The notes beneath the pieces are model-generated. The model saw only the letters and a list, made by a program, of their open reading frames with translations. It ran no database searches and was not told the origin of the DNA. A program made the translations under genes and the position numbers. DNA of 43,006 bases from Candidatus Parcubacteria bacterium (lineage in GTDB: Bacteria; Patescibacteriota; Patescibacteriia; Patescibacteriales; UBA12075), in contig JAGLYP010000018.1 of the NCBI GenBank assembly GCA_023132155.1, forward strand, positions 1 through 43,006, given 5' to 3'. Positions 27,405 through 35,992 of the stretch are shown piece by piece; positions within the stretch are counted from its first letter, which is position 1; each line of letters begins with the position of its first letter.

Positions 27405-28892
27405 TTAATTTTTTGGCCGCAGCAAAGGGAAAGTTACGCATTCTCTTGCCGGCTTATTTTCCAAAAACCAAAACAAGCGTTCAGATACGCCAAAACCGGC
27501 AGTAGGCGGCATTCCGTGTTCTAAAGCTTCTACAAATTCTTTATCACGCATCTGCGCCTCAAGGTCGCCTTGCTCGCGCAATTTTGCCTGCTCGTTAAAT
27601 CTTTCATTTTGGTCTATGGGGTCATTCAACTCTGAATATCCGTTTCCTATTTCCGATCCGGCTATTAATATTTGAAAACGATCAACCGTATTTAAATTTT
27701 TCTCGCTTCTTTTGGCCAACGGAGAAATCTCAACAGGGTGGTTAAGCAAAAACGCCGGTCCGCTAATTGATTTTCTGCAATATTTCCAAAGAGAATCTAT
27801 TAACCTGCCTTTACCGCCCTTTTTATTGTACTCCACTTTTAATTCTTCTAACTTTTCCTTTATTTGTTTTTCGTTTGTATTGAATATATCAATTTTTGTT
27901 TGCTTGTATATTTCTTCCGCGTAATTAATTTCCGGCCATTCGCCGCTAAAATCTATAATTTCATTTTTAATTTTTATTTTTGTCGCGCTATATATTTTTT
28001 TAATAATTTCCTGATACATTTTTTCCATAAGACGCATCATTTGTTTGTAATCGGCAAAAGCCCAATAACATTCCATTTGCGTATAGTCCTGAAGATGCTC
28101 GGGGGAGATGCCTTCATTTCGAAATTGCCTGCCTATCTCAAACGTTTTTTCAAAACCCGCGACCATTAATCTTTTTTGCCAAAGTTCTCCCGTTGAAATC
28201 CTAAGATAAACATCCATGTCCAAAGCGTTAATATGGGTTTTAAAAGGTTCGGCGTCAGCTCCGCTCGGAGTTATTTCCAGTATAGGCGTTTCCACTTCAA
28301 GAAAATTATGCCTGTTTAAAAAGTTTCTTACAGCATCCCAAAATTTGGCTTTTCTTATAAGCATTTCTTTGACATCGGGATTAAAAATTATATCAAGATA
28401 TCTTTTGCGAAATTTTATTTCATCATCCTTTATGCCATGCCATTTTTCAGGCAAGGGTTTTAAGGATTTGCTTAACATTGTATAGCTAACAACCAGTAAA
28501 GTAATTTCACCTCTTTTGGTTTTAAATAATTCTCCTTCTACGCCGATAATGTCGCCGATATCAAAATTTTTTAAAAAATTAAATTTTTCTTCGCCCAGAA
28601 CATTAAATAAAAAGGAAATTTGAATTTGTCCCGAGAAATCGCTAATTTGAGAAAAAATAATTTTACCGTGTTTGCGCCAAGTCATTAATCTTCCGGCTAA
28701 TTTAATTTTATTTGAAGGATTTTGGCATATATCTTTAATATCCCTGCTTTTTAAGTCGTCAAAAGAATTAATAGCTTTGATATTTGTATGGGTTGTTTCA
28801 AATTTGCTTGGGTAAGGATTAATCCCCGCCGCTTTTATATTATTTAGTTTTTTTAATCTTTCTTTTTTTTCAGTTATATTTTGTCCCGGCAT
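27405..28892 (-). CDS. lysS: Lysyl-tRNA synthetase, class II
   Basis: FLEVETPILEITPSGADAEPFKTH, FRNEGISPEHLQDYTQMECYWAFADY, GFGVSERLFW. Confidence 0.96.
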   Translation of the reverse strand: MPGQNITEKKERLKKLNNIKAAGINPYPSKFETTHTNIKAINSFDDLKSRDIKDICQNPSNKIKLAGRLMTWRKHGKIIFSQISDFSGQIQISFLFNVLGEEKFNFLKNFDIGDIIGVEGELFKTKRGEITLLVVSYTMLSKSLKPLPEKWHGIKDDEIKFRKRYLDIIFNPDVKEMLIRKAKFWDAVRNFLNRHNFLEVETPILEITPSGADAEPFKTHINALDMDVYLRISTGELWQKRLMVAGFEKTFEIGRQFRNEGISPEHLQDYTQMECYWAFADYKQMMRLMEKMYQEIIKKIYSATKIKIKNEIIDFSGEWPEINYAEEIYKQTKIDIFNTNEKQIKEKLEELKVEYNKKGGKGRLIDSLWKYCRKSISGPAFLLNHPVEISPLAKRSEKNLNTVDRFQILIAGSEIGNGYSELNDPIDQNERFNEQAKLREQGDLEAQMRDKEFVEALEHGMPPTAGFGVSERLFWFLENKPARECVTFPLLRPKN

Positions 28893-29008
28893 AGAAGTAT
28901 TTTATTTATTTTTAGCTTATTACCTTGTTTATTTTAGCCTAAACACGCGCGCGTGTCAATTTTTTTGGGTAACTGCAAAAAAAAACATAAAAACAAAAAC
29001 ACAAAAAA

Positions 29009-29037
29009 TCTTGACTATAATCAATTAATTTGGTACA
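29009..29037 (+). promoter_or_regulatory. Putative promoter upstream of tRNA-Arg
   Basis: TTGACT-N17-TACATT; followed by TTGCCAA-GT-TTGGCAA hairpin (29047-29062) and a T-rich tract. Confidence 0.45.
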
Positions 29038-29094
29038 TTATATCTGTTGCCAAGTTTGGCAATTTTATTTTATGTTTATAAAAAACCGGAATAG

Positions 29095-29166
29095 GCGCCC
29101 ATAGTTCAACGGATAGAACACCAGCCTTCTAAGCTGGTTATGGGGGTTCGATTCCCTCTGGGCGCA
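29095..29166 (+). tRNA. tRNA-Arg (TCT)
   Basis: Cloverleaf GCGCCCA...TGGGCGC-A; anticodon loop CTTCTAA; T-loop GGTTCGATTCC. Confidence 0.95.
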
Positions 29167-29220
29167 CATTGACAGCATTAGAACAAAAATTTATAGTATA
29201 AAGAATATTATTGTAATTTT

Positions 29221-29769
29221 ATGTATATTATCAATTTATTGGAAATTATATTTTTGTTTGTCTTGATTTTTTGGTTTTTCTTTTTTATCGCGCAGGCTTA
29301 CAACATCATATTCAAAGGCTATGCCCCGTTTATTTCCACTAAAAAAAGCGTAATCAAAAAAATAATTAATAATATTGAGCTGGAAAATAACAGCGTTATT
29401 TGTGAATTGGGCTGCGGGCGAGCCGGATTTTCGCGCTTTGCGCGAAAGAAGTTTCCCAATTCAAAAATAATCGCTTATGAATACGCGCTATTGCCGTTTT
29501 TCTTGGCAAAAGTCCAAAATTGGTTTAAAAAAAGCAATCTTGATATTAGAAAAAATGATATATTCAAAGTTGATTTAAGCAAAACTGATTTGGTGTATTG
29601 TTTTTTGAGTGTAAAAATGATGAAGTTGCTTAAGGATAAATTTTTAAAAGAATTAAAATCGGGGACTCAGATTGTCAGCTATCAATTCAGACTGCCGGAA
29701 TTTGAACCGATAAAAGTTGTTATAGGAGACAAAACTACTGAGAAAATTTATTTTTATAAAATTAAATAA
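29221..29769 (+). CDS. Membrane-anchored class I SAM-dependent methyltransferase
   Basis: N-terminal TM; VICELGCGRAGFSRFARKKFPNSKIIAYEYA motif I. Confidence 0.75.
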   Translation: MYIINLLEIIFLFVLIFWFFFFIAQAYNIIFKGYAPFISTKKSVIKKIINNIELENNSVICELGCGRAGFSRFARKKFPNSKIIAYEYALLPFFLAKVQNWFKKSNLDIRKNDIFKVDLSKTDLVYCFLSVKMMKLLKDKFLKELKSGTQIVSYQFRLPEFEPIKVVIGDKTTEKIYFYKIK

Positions 29770-29773
29770 TTAT

Positions 29774-29846
29774 GGTGGCTATAGTTCAATGGTAGAACAC
29801 TGGCTTGTGGTGCCAGCTACGAGGGTTCAATTCCCTCTAGCCACCC
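29774..29846 (+). tRNA. tRNA-His (GTG)
   Basis: GGTGGCT...AGCCACC-C; anticodon loop TTGTGGT; T-arm GGGTTCAATTCCC. Confidence 0.94.
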
Positions 29847-29855
29847 CTATTAAGC

Positions 29856-29885
29856 ACAACGCTAATTTTAGCGTTGTTTTTTTGT
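29856..29885 (+). terminator. Terminator after tRNA-His
   Basis: CAACGCTAA TT TTAGCGTTG TTTTTTTG. Confidence 0.8.
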
Positions 29886-29933
29886 TAACCATTGACAATA
29901 TGGTTAACATATGATAACTTATAAATATAAGTT
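29884..29933 (+). promoter_or_regulatory. Promoter with two operator-like palindromes for the HTH-Fic module
   Basis: GTTAACCAT-N7-ATGGTTAAC (29884-29908) enclosing TTGACA; AACTTATA-AA-TATAAGTT (29916-29933) at the -10/start region. Confidence 0.65.
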
Positions 29934-29942
29934 AACAAAAAT

Positions 29943-30209
29943 ATGAAAAATAATAATGAAAAAAAATATTTATCAGTAAAAGAGCTAGCTGATATATTGG
30001 GTATTAGCAGGGTGGCTGTTTTTAAAAAAATTAAAAATGGTCAAATTTATGCTGAAAAAATTGGAAGAAATTATATAATACCTAAAAATAGATTGGATGG
30101 AATAGTTGCAAACGAATTAACCGACAAATTCAAAAAAGAAATTGAAAATGGTGTAAATAAAGTAATCAGGGAATATGGAGAAGTATTAAAAAAATTAGGG
30201 AAAGAATAA
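29943..30209 (+). CDS. Excisionase-type HTH DNA-binding protein (putative antitoxin)
   Basis: YLSVKELADILGISRVAVFKKIKNGQIYAEKIGRNYIIPKNRL. Confidence 0.8.
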   Translation: MKNNNEKKYLSVKELADILGISRVAVFKKIKNGQIYAEKIGRNYIIPKNRLDGIVANELTDKFKKEIENGVNKVIREYGEVLKKLGKE

Positions 30210-30213
30210 ATAT

Positions 30214-30633
30214 ATGATAAAAAGATTGTCTGTTGATGCTGTTAAATATAGCGCGCATTCGTTAGCGATAAAGTCTATGAGTTGGAATGAGCCGATTCCC
30301 GAATTTTCATCTAGATTTTCCAATATTCTTGAAAGCTGTATAAATGCTCCTTATCAGCGATATGGAGGGAAAGATTTATACAAAGGCTTAATTGAAAAAG
30401 CGGCTATCCTTTTTTATTTAATGATTAAAAACCATCCTTTTCAAAACGGAAATAAAAGAATCGCTGTTACAACATTGTTGTTGTTTTTGTATATAAATAA
30501 TAAATGGATAAAAGTTGATAACACGGAATTGTATAATTTAGCGGTTTGGATTGCCCAAAGTCCTTCTGACGCAAAAGATGAAATGGTAATTTTTATTTTT
30601 AAATTTATCAAAAAGCATATATTTGATTTATAA
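30214..30633 (+). CDS. Fic/Doc family protein (putative toxin)
   Basis: HPFQNGNKRIAVTTLLLFLYINN matches the Fic HPFxxGNKR motif; 4-nt gap from upstream HTH gene. Confidence 0.9.
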   Translation: MIKRLSVDAVKYSAHSLAIKSMSWNEPIPEFSSRFSNILESCINAPYQRYGGKDLYKGLIEKAAILFYLMIKNHPFQNGNKRIAVTTLLLFLYINNKWIKVDNTELYNLAVWIAQSPSDAKDEMVIFIFKFIKKHIFDL

Positions 30634-30771
30634 TGTTATTATGTAAATATCAAGCTTTGTTATGTATGCCCAAAAAAATCAAAACCTTGCCAAGCCGGTT
30701 TTCTTGTGTTAAGATATTTACGACAATAAACTCTTGAAAAAGAGTTTGTCTGAATTAAAAAATTAATCGTT

Positions 30772-30983
30772 TTGTTGTTGGGAAAGAATCTAACAGTTTA
30801 TAGGATTTATCTAAAATTAGTATAAAATTTGTGAATAATCAATTCAAATTTATAAAAAATCAAATTTCGCAAAAAAATGCTAAAAAACAAATAAATTTTT
30901 CAAAAAATTATTTAGTTTTGTTTGGAAATTTTTAATTTGTTTAATTTTGTTAAATAAAATTCATTTTAACCTCCCAACAACAA
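30772..30983 (+). promoter_or_regulatory. Candidate structured leader of rny closed by a 12-bp perfect stem
   Basis: TTGTTGTTGGGA (30772-30783) complementary to TCCCAACAACAA (30972-30983), AT-rich interior. Confidence 0.5.
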
Positions 30984-30998
30984 TAACGCTTTAAATGT

Positions 30999-32513
30999 AT
31001 GGAATATTTAATGTATGTTATTGTTCTTGCGGGCGGTTTTTTTGTCGGTTATTGGATACGAAAAAAAAATATTGACAGCAAAATTAAATCAGCTGAAGAA
31101 AAAGCGGAGAAAAGATTATCCGAGGTTAAAGCCAAGAGAAACGAGATAATTTTGAGTGCCCAGGAAAAAGCGGTGAAAATTATTGATGAAGCCAAGCAAG
31201 AAGAAAAAAATCGCAACCGGCAGACTAATAATCTGCAAGCCAGGCTGGAAAAAAGAGAAACAATTTTTTCACAGAAATTATTAGAGTTGCAGGATAAGCA
31301 GCAAAAATTATATAATAAAGTTGAAAAAGTTGAAGAAGTAAAAAGTAAAATCTACAAAATCAAAAAAGATCAAATAGAAAAGCTGGAAAAAGTCGCCAGC
31401 ATGTCAAAAGACGAGGCGCGGGAAGTTTTATTGAGAAATTTAAAAGAAAAAATGAAAGAAGATTTAATATCCCGCGTTCGCAAGCAAGAGGCGCTTGATA
31501 CGGAAGTATTGGAAGAAAAAGCGCGTGATGTAATGGCCGGCACTATGCAGCGCTTGGTGTCAAATTATACGACCGAGATTACCACCACTTCAGTTGATTT
31601 GCCAAGTGATGAAATGAAAGGGCGCATTATCGGCCGCGAAGGAAGAAATATCAAAGTAATTGAGCAGATTACAGGTACGGAAATTATTGTTGATGATACT
31701 CCGAATACGATTACTATTTCAGCCTTTTCGCCGATTAGGCGGCATATCGCCAAAAAAACATTGGAAAAATTAATTCTTGACGGCCGGATTCATCCGACAA
31801 AAATTGAGGACGCGATTGAAGAGTCTAAAAAAGAATTGGCGCTTGACATTAAAAAGGCGGGAGAAGACGCTTTGTACGAAGTAGGCATTACTGGGCTTGA
31901 TCCGAAGTTAGTGCAGATTATCGGCCGCCTTAAATATCGCACCAGCTACGGGCAAAACGCGCTTCGCCATTCTTTGGAGGTTGCCCACCTTTCCGCTTTG
32001 TTGGCTGAAGAACTTGGCGCTGACGTGACTATCGCCAAAAAAGCCGGAATGCTGCACGATATCGGCAAGGCCGTTGACCATGAAGTAAAAGGAACTCATC
32101 CGGAAATCGGCAGGGATATTGCCAAAAAATTCGGTTTGCCGCAAGAGATAATTGATCCGATTGAAACTCATCATGATGATCATCCGCGCGGATTAATATC
32201 AATTATCGTAAAAGTGGCAGACGCTATGTCCGGAGCCAGGCCGGGAGCCAGGCATGACAGTTTTGAACGCTATATCCAGCGTTTGGAAGAATTGGAAAAA
32301 ATTGCCGGTTCTTTTGATGGCATTGAAAAAACCTACGCGATTCAAGCAGGGCGCGAAGTGCGCGTATTTGTTACCGCGGATGAAGTTGACGATCTTAAAG
32401 CCCGTGAATTAGCGCGCGAAGTCGCGAAAAAGATTGAAGCCGAGCTTAAATATCCCGGAGAAATTAAAGTTAATGTTATCAGGGAGATGAGAGTGATTGA
32501 ATACGCGAGGTAA
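30999..32513 (+). CDS. rny: Ribonuclease Y
   Basis: N-terminal TM, coiled coil, KH domain GRIIGREGRNIKVIEQITGTEIIVDDTP, HD domain HSLEVAHLSALLAEELG...KAGMLHDIGKAVDHE. Confidence 0.98.
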   Translation: MEYLMYVIVLAGGFFVGYWIRKKNIDSKIKSAEEKAEKRLSEVKAKRNEIILSAQEKAVKIIDEAKQEEKNRNRQTNNLQARLEKRETIFSQKLLELQDKQQKLYNKVEKVEEVKSKIYKIKKDQIEKLEKVASMSKDEAREVLLRNLKEKMKEDLISRVRKQEALDTEVLEEKARDVMAGTMQRLVSNYTTEITTTSVDLPSDEMKGRIIGREGRNIKVIEQITGTEIIVDDTPNTITISAFSPIRRHIAKKTLEKLILDGRIHPTKIEDAIEESKKELALDIKKAGEDALYEVGITGLDPKLVQIIGRLKYRTSYGQNALRHSLEVAHLSALLAEELGADVTIAKKAGMLHDIGKAVDHEVKGTHPEIGRDIAKKFGLPQEIIDPIETHHDDHPRGLISIIVKVADAMSGARPGARHDSFERYIQRLEELEKIAGSFDGIEKTYAIQAGREVRVFVTADEVDDLKARELAREVAKKIEAELKYPGEIKVNVIREMRVIEYAR

Positions 32514-32630
32514 GGTTATTGATTGCGTACGCTGCGGTCATGCCACGGCTTTTGTTAAAAATATATGTTTAAGATAGATCAGAAATTACTGCATAATAAT
32601 TACAAAAAATAATTTGAAAGGAGGAGGGCT

Positions 32631-33204
32631 ATGACCGAGGAAATAATTTCCATTATTGATGCTAGGGCGAAGAAAGCGGGGCAGAATCATCCTTTTAACA
32701 AACTGATTGAAAGGGCTCAAATACTTAAAAGGGGCCTGAAAAAATCAAATAAAGTTATTATGGGTGTGAATGACTACGGGAGTCTGTCCAGATTTTTTGA
32801 AGCTGTCATCTCCAAAACATTATTTTCTTTTGAGATGGTTAGCGAGGATATTTTTCTATGTGGTATATATTGCCAGATTACTAGCCGATATTGGCAGAGA
32901 ATCACCAAAAAGCTGGTATGCTATTGATTTTATTTTGGAGGGTAATGAAACCGGTGATCCGATGCTTATAAAAAATGGCGCGGATGTTTGTTTTCTTCTG
33001 TGTTCCATATTTCAAGAAAGAGCAAAACACCGTTCAATGGCCATCAGTGATTATCAAAAATACGGCATAGGGCTTTATTACCAATATTATTCATCCACGG
33101 ACAGGGTAATCGGGATGCACATGAGTGACAATTTTAACGCAATGGCTGAGGTAACTCATGAAAGCATTTCCCAAATCAGCGGTACATTTAAAAACGGAGC
33201 TTAG
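32631..33204 (+). pseudogene. Hypothetical gene split by a single frameshift (98-aa ORF continuing as 144-aa ORF)
   Basis: Frame 0 coding until MVSEDIF; continuation VVYIARLLADIGRESPKSWYAIDFILEGNETGDP is in the +1 frame; junction at T5 run near 32851. Strong SD GAAAGGAGGAGGGCT. Confidence 0.7.
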
Positions 33205-33276
33205 TTGAAAAAATAGCTTATATCAGAAAAAGGCCAAAACTGTGTTTGCAGCGTTGGTCTTTTTTATTTTAAGGGC

Positions 33277-33447
33277 ATGCCGCCGAATACCGCCATAGTT
33301 TGCTCTTGCCGGTCTGACCGTTACAACTGCAACGATTTTAAAACGCGCCGTGAGGCGCGGGAAAAATATGAATGCTGTATGCGGAAAGTTGGGTATGATG
33401 CTCATAATTTGGATGGGGATTCTGATGGGGTTGCTTGTGAACGGTAG
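33277..33447 (+). CDS. Short Excalibur-like Ca-binding protein or fragment, 56 aa
   Basis: [66 protein letters not shown] is Excalibur-like. Below the ORF-track cutoff; frame is open upstream to 33217. Confidence 0.55.
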   Translation: MPPNTAIVCSCRSDRYNCNDFKTRREAREKYECCMRKVGYDAHNLDGDSDGVACER

Positions 33448-33553
33448 TGTTGACAAAAAAGTTTCACGATATATTAATTGTTTTATATAATAAGGACATA
33501 ATAAAATTATTCATCTATTCCAATTATATCACAAGCAGAACAAAACCCCTCAG

Positions 33554-33628
33554 CGGGAGTGACGAGACTCGAACTCGCGACCTCTTGCGTGACAGGCAAG
33601 CGCTCTAACCAAACTGAGCTACACCCCC
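33554..33628 (-). tRNA. tRNA-Asp (GTC)
   Basis: Minus strand GGGGGTG...CACTCCC-G; anticodon arm CTTGC-CTGTCAC-GCAAG; T-loop GAGTTCGAGTCTC. Confidence 0.95.
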
Positions 33629-33693
33629 GCTGAGGGGTTTTAAATATTGAAATATTTATTAATGAATTTTATTACATTGCATAATTGTAAATT

Positions 33694-33745
33694 GCGGCCT
33701 CCCCGGTTAAACCGGGGCGCCCTAACCAAACTGAGCTACACCCCC
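33694..33745 (-). pseudogene. Partial tRNA-Asp copy with replaced anticodon arm
   Basis: GGGGGTGTAGCTCAGTTTGGTTAGGGCG then CCCCG-GTTTAAC-CGGGG then AGGCC; no T-loop or 3' acceptor strand. Confidence 0.8.
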
Positions 33746-33747
33746 AA

Positions 33748-33810
33748 ATGATTTATGATTTATGATTTATGATTTATGATTTATGATTTATGATTTATGA
33801 TTTATGATTT
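33748..33810. repeat. Heptanucleotide microsatellite (ATTTATG), about 9 units
   Basis: Uninterrupted ATTTATG repeats. Confidence 0.98.
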
Positions 33811-33958
33811 GAGAAGTAGGATATATTCAACAAAAGAAAAAATAGCCGCCCTTAGCTATCTAAAAAATATAGTAGCATAATAAACGAGACAAGTCAATAT
33901 TTTTTATTTTTTAAAATTTTAAATAATTTAGCTAGTTTTAAATAATAAAATTATTAAA

Positions 33959-35038
33959 TTAGCCGTGTTTTAGTTGCTCCTTAAACCAGTCAACCCAGGG
34001 AATTTTAATCGGATCAACCCCGTAAAGAATTCCCAGGTAATAACTTATCCATGACCCCATTTGTAAAAGTTTAAAAGCTTGATATGGTTTTGTTTTCCCT
34101 GTTAATTCATAGGCGCTGATTTTTATACCGTTTTTTTTGACAACTTGCTTGGTAAGTTCACTGCGTTTTTGCGTGCGCTTGTGATAAAGTTTTGAATCAA
34201 AAAATAAAAAGTGTAAAGTTTTTTTATTGCCGGTTGGATTAACCAAGCCTTCCATGGCATAATGATTCATATCAGGCAGTTCCAAATAGCTCGCGAATAG
34301 CTTGGCGTTTTCATTAATTTGATTTCTAAGCGCGCGCAAGTTACCGCTTAAATGTTCGGCTCCGACTAAAATCGGTGTTTTGTTGTAAAGTTCTAACGCG
34401 ATTTTTTTAGCTTTATTTAAATTGCTTTTTATATTGGGACTTAATTTTCGCGAACCGATTTCCAAATTGGAAATAATATCTTTGACTTCTTTTACGTTTA
34501 TTTTAAATAGCCCCGCTTTAGCCAATATTACCGATAACCCAAAGACCATGTATCCTGTTCCCATCCGCGGCTGTCCGGATGGATTATATTCGGGTTTAAA
34601 AATAAGCCCCGGAAGATTATCTTTGAGCATTATATTTTTAAGCTTATTCTTCGGCATATCAGCGGTAATCGCGATAATTTTTGCTTCGCGTTTTTTTGCC
34701 TCTTTATATGTGCTAAGTGTTTCTTCGGTTGTTCCGGAATAAGAAGAAAGCACGAAAAGCGTATTTTTATCAATATGGGCGGGTAATTGATAGCCTGAAA
34801 GAATTGAAATGGGCGCTTTAATTTTTTCGCCAAAAGCCGAGCGTGTGATATAGGCGCCCAGGCTGGAGCCGCCCATGCCCGAGACAACCACTTGCGTAAT
34901 TTTGCTATATTCTTTCGGAATTTTAATTAAGCGTGAATCTCTAAGAACCTGCCGAATTTGATCAGGCAAAAGCTCAATTGATTTAGCAACGCCATGTTTA
35001 TCCAATTTTTCAAATGATTTTTTATCATCAAGATTCAT
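33959..35038 (-). CDS. Bifunctional phosphoglucose/phosphomannose isomerase (SIS domain)
   Basis: VVSGMGGSSLGAYITRSAFGE, VLSSYSGTTEETLSTYKEAKKREAKIIAITA, AEHLSGNLRALRNQINENAKLFASYLELPDMNHYAMEG. Confidence 0.92.
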   Translation of the reverse strand: MNLDDKKSFEKLDKHGVAKSIELLPDQIRQVLRDSRLIKIPKEYSKITQVVVSGMGGSSLGAYITRSAFGEKIKAPISILSGYQLPAHIDKNTLFVLSSYSGTTEETLSTYKEAKKREAKIIAITADMPKNKLKNIMLKDNLPGLIFKPEYNPSGQPRMGTGYMVFGLSVILAKAGLFKINVKEVKDIISNLEIGSRKLSPNIKSNLNKAKKIALELYNKTPILVGAEHLSGNLRALRNQINENAKLFASYLELPDMNHYAMEGLVNPTGNKKTLHFLFFDSKLYHKRTQKRSELTKQVVKKNGIKISAYELTGKTKPYQAFKLLQMGSWISYYLGILYGVDPIKIPWVDWFKEQLKHG

Positions 35039-35226
35039 ATTTTTATTGTTAATATTTATTTTTAAATTGTATCATATTTTTTAAAATAAAGGTATAAAAA
35101 TTATTTTAGTCCTTGATTTTTAATTTTTTTTATGTTAATCTTTGTGTAAGGAAAAGATAGGCGACAGACAAGTAGAATATGCTCAATGTCGTCTATTTTA
35201 TTGCTAATATAAAAAGTTTTAAAAAT

Positions 35227-35943
35227 ATGTCAGGACATTCAAAATGGTCAACAATTAAAAGGAAGAAGGGCGCGACTGACGCGAAACGTGGGGCGATATT
35301 TACCAAACTCGGAAAACTAATAGCTGTGGCCGTGAAAGAAAAAGGCGGAGATCCGGATACGAATTTTACTTTGCGCATGGCGATTGATAAGGCTAGAGCC
35401 GCTAATATGCCCAAAGATACTATTGAAAGGGCAATTAAGCGCGGCACAGGAGAGCTTGAGGGCGACCAAATCGTGGAATTAATTTACGAGGGAATCGGTC
35501 CGGCAAATTCCCAGTTTATTGTAAAGGCCTTAACTGATAATAAAAACAGAAGCGCGGCCAGCATTCGCCATACCTTTACCAAATATGGCGGGTCACTCGG
35601 ATCTGTAATGTGGAATTTTGAACAAAAAGGAGTATTTCGAATTGCGAATGACGAATTTAAAATTATAAATGATGAAGATGAGTTAGAATTAATTGAGGCC
35701 GGAGCGGATGATATTATTAGATTGGAGGAAGGCGTAACATTATTTACCAAGCCTGAATATTTACAGAAAGTAAAAAAATATTTAGAGGAGAAAGATATTA
35801 CCGCTGAATCAGCGGAGATTGAATATGTTGCTAAAGACGAAGTTGATGTGAGCGATGAAGACAAGGAAAAAATTGAAAAATTTATTGAAGAACTGGAGGA
35901 TAATGAAGATGTGGCGGATTATTATACTAATGTAAATATATAA
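35227..35943 (+). CDS. YebC/PmpR family protein
   Basis: MSGHSKWSTIKRKKGATDAKRGAIFTKLGK N-terminus; start moved from ORF-track 35179 to ATG 35227. Confidence 0.96.
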   Translation: MSGHSKWSTIKRKKGATDAKRGAIFTKLGKLIAVAVKEKGGDPDTNFTLRMAIDKARAANMPKDTIERAIKRGTGELEGDQIVELIYEGIGPANSQFIVKALTDNKNRSAASIRHTFTKYGGSLGSVMWNFEQKGVFRIANDEFKIINDEDELELIEAGADDIIRLEEGVTLFTKPEYLQKVKKYLEEKDITAESAEIEYVAKDEVDVSDEDKEKIEKFIEELEDNEDVADYYTNVNI

Positions 35944-35954
35944 TTAATTTTGCC

Positions 35955-35975
35955 TGTACTCGCTTGTCGGGTGAA
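35955..35975 (+). promoter_or_regulatory. TGTACTCG-CTTGT-CGGGT hairpin element, copy C (upstream of ruvC)
   Basis: TGTACTCGCTTGTCGGGTGAA, 20 nt from CGGGT end to ATG. Confidence 0.7.
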
Positions 35976-35992
35976 TTTCAAATTTTGAAATT

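Noticed and set aside
33223-33456. 77-aa minus-strand ORF
   Set aside because: The plus strand encodes a better-supported Excalibur-like peptide here.
33694-33745. Functional UAA suppressor tRNA
   Set aside because: The T-loop and 3' acceptor strand are missing, and genes here end normally with TAA. Kept only as a pseudo-tRNA observation.
33748-33810. Regular repeat array as a possible CRISPR
   Set aside because: It is a pure 7-nt microsatellite without spacers, and no cas genes are present.
35484-35864. 126-aa antisense ORF in yebC
   Set aside because: Ser-rich antisense shadow of an acidic coding sequence; no start context.
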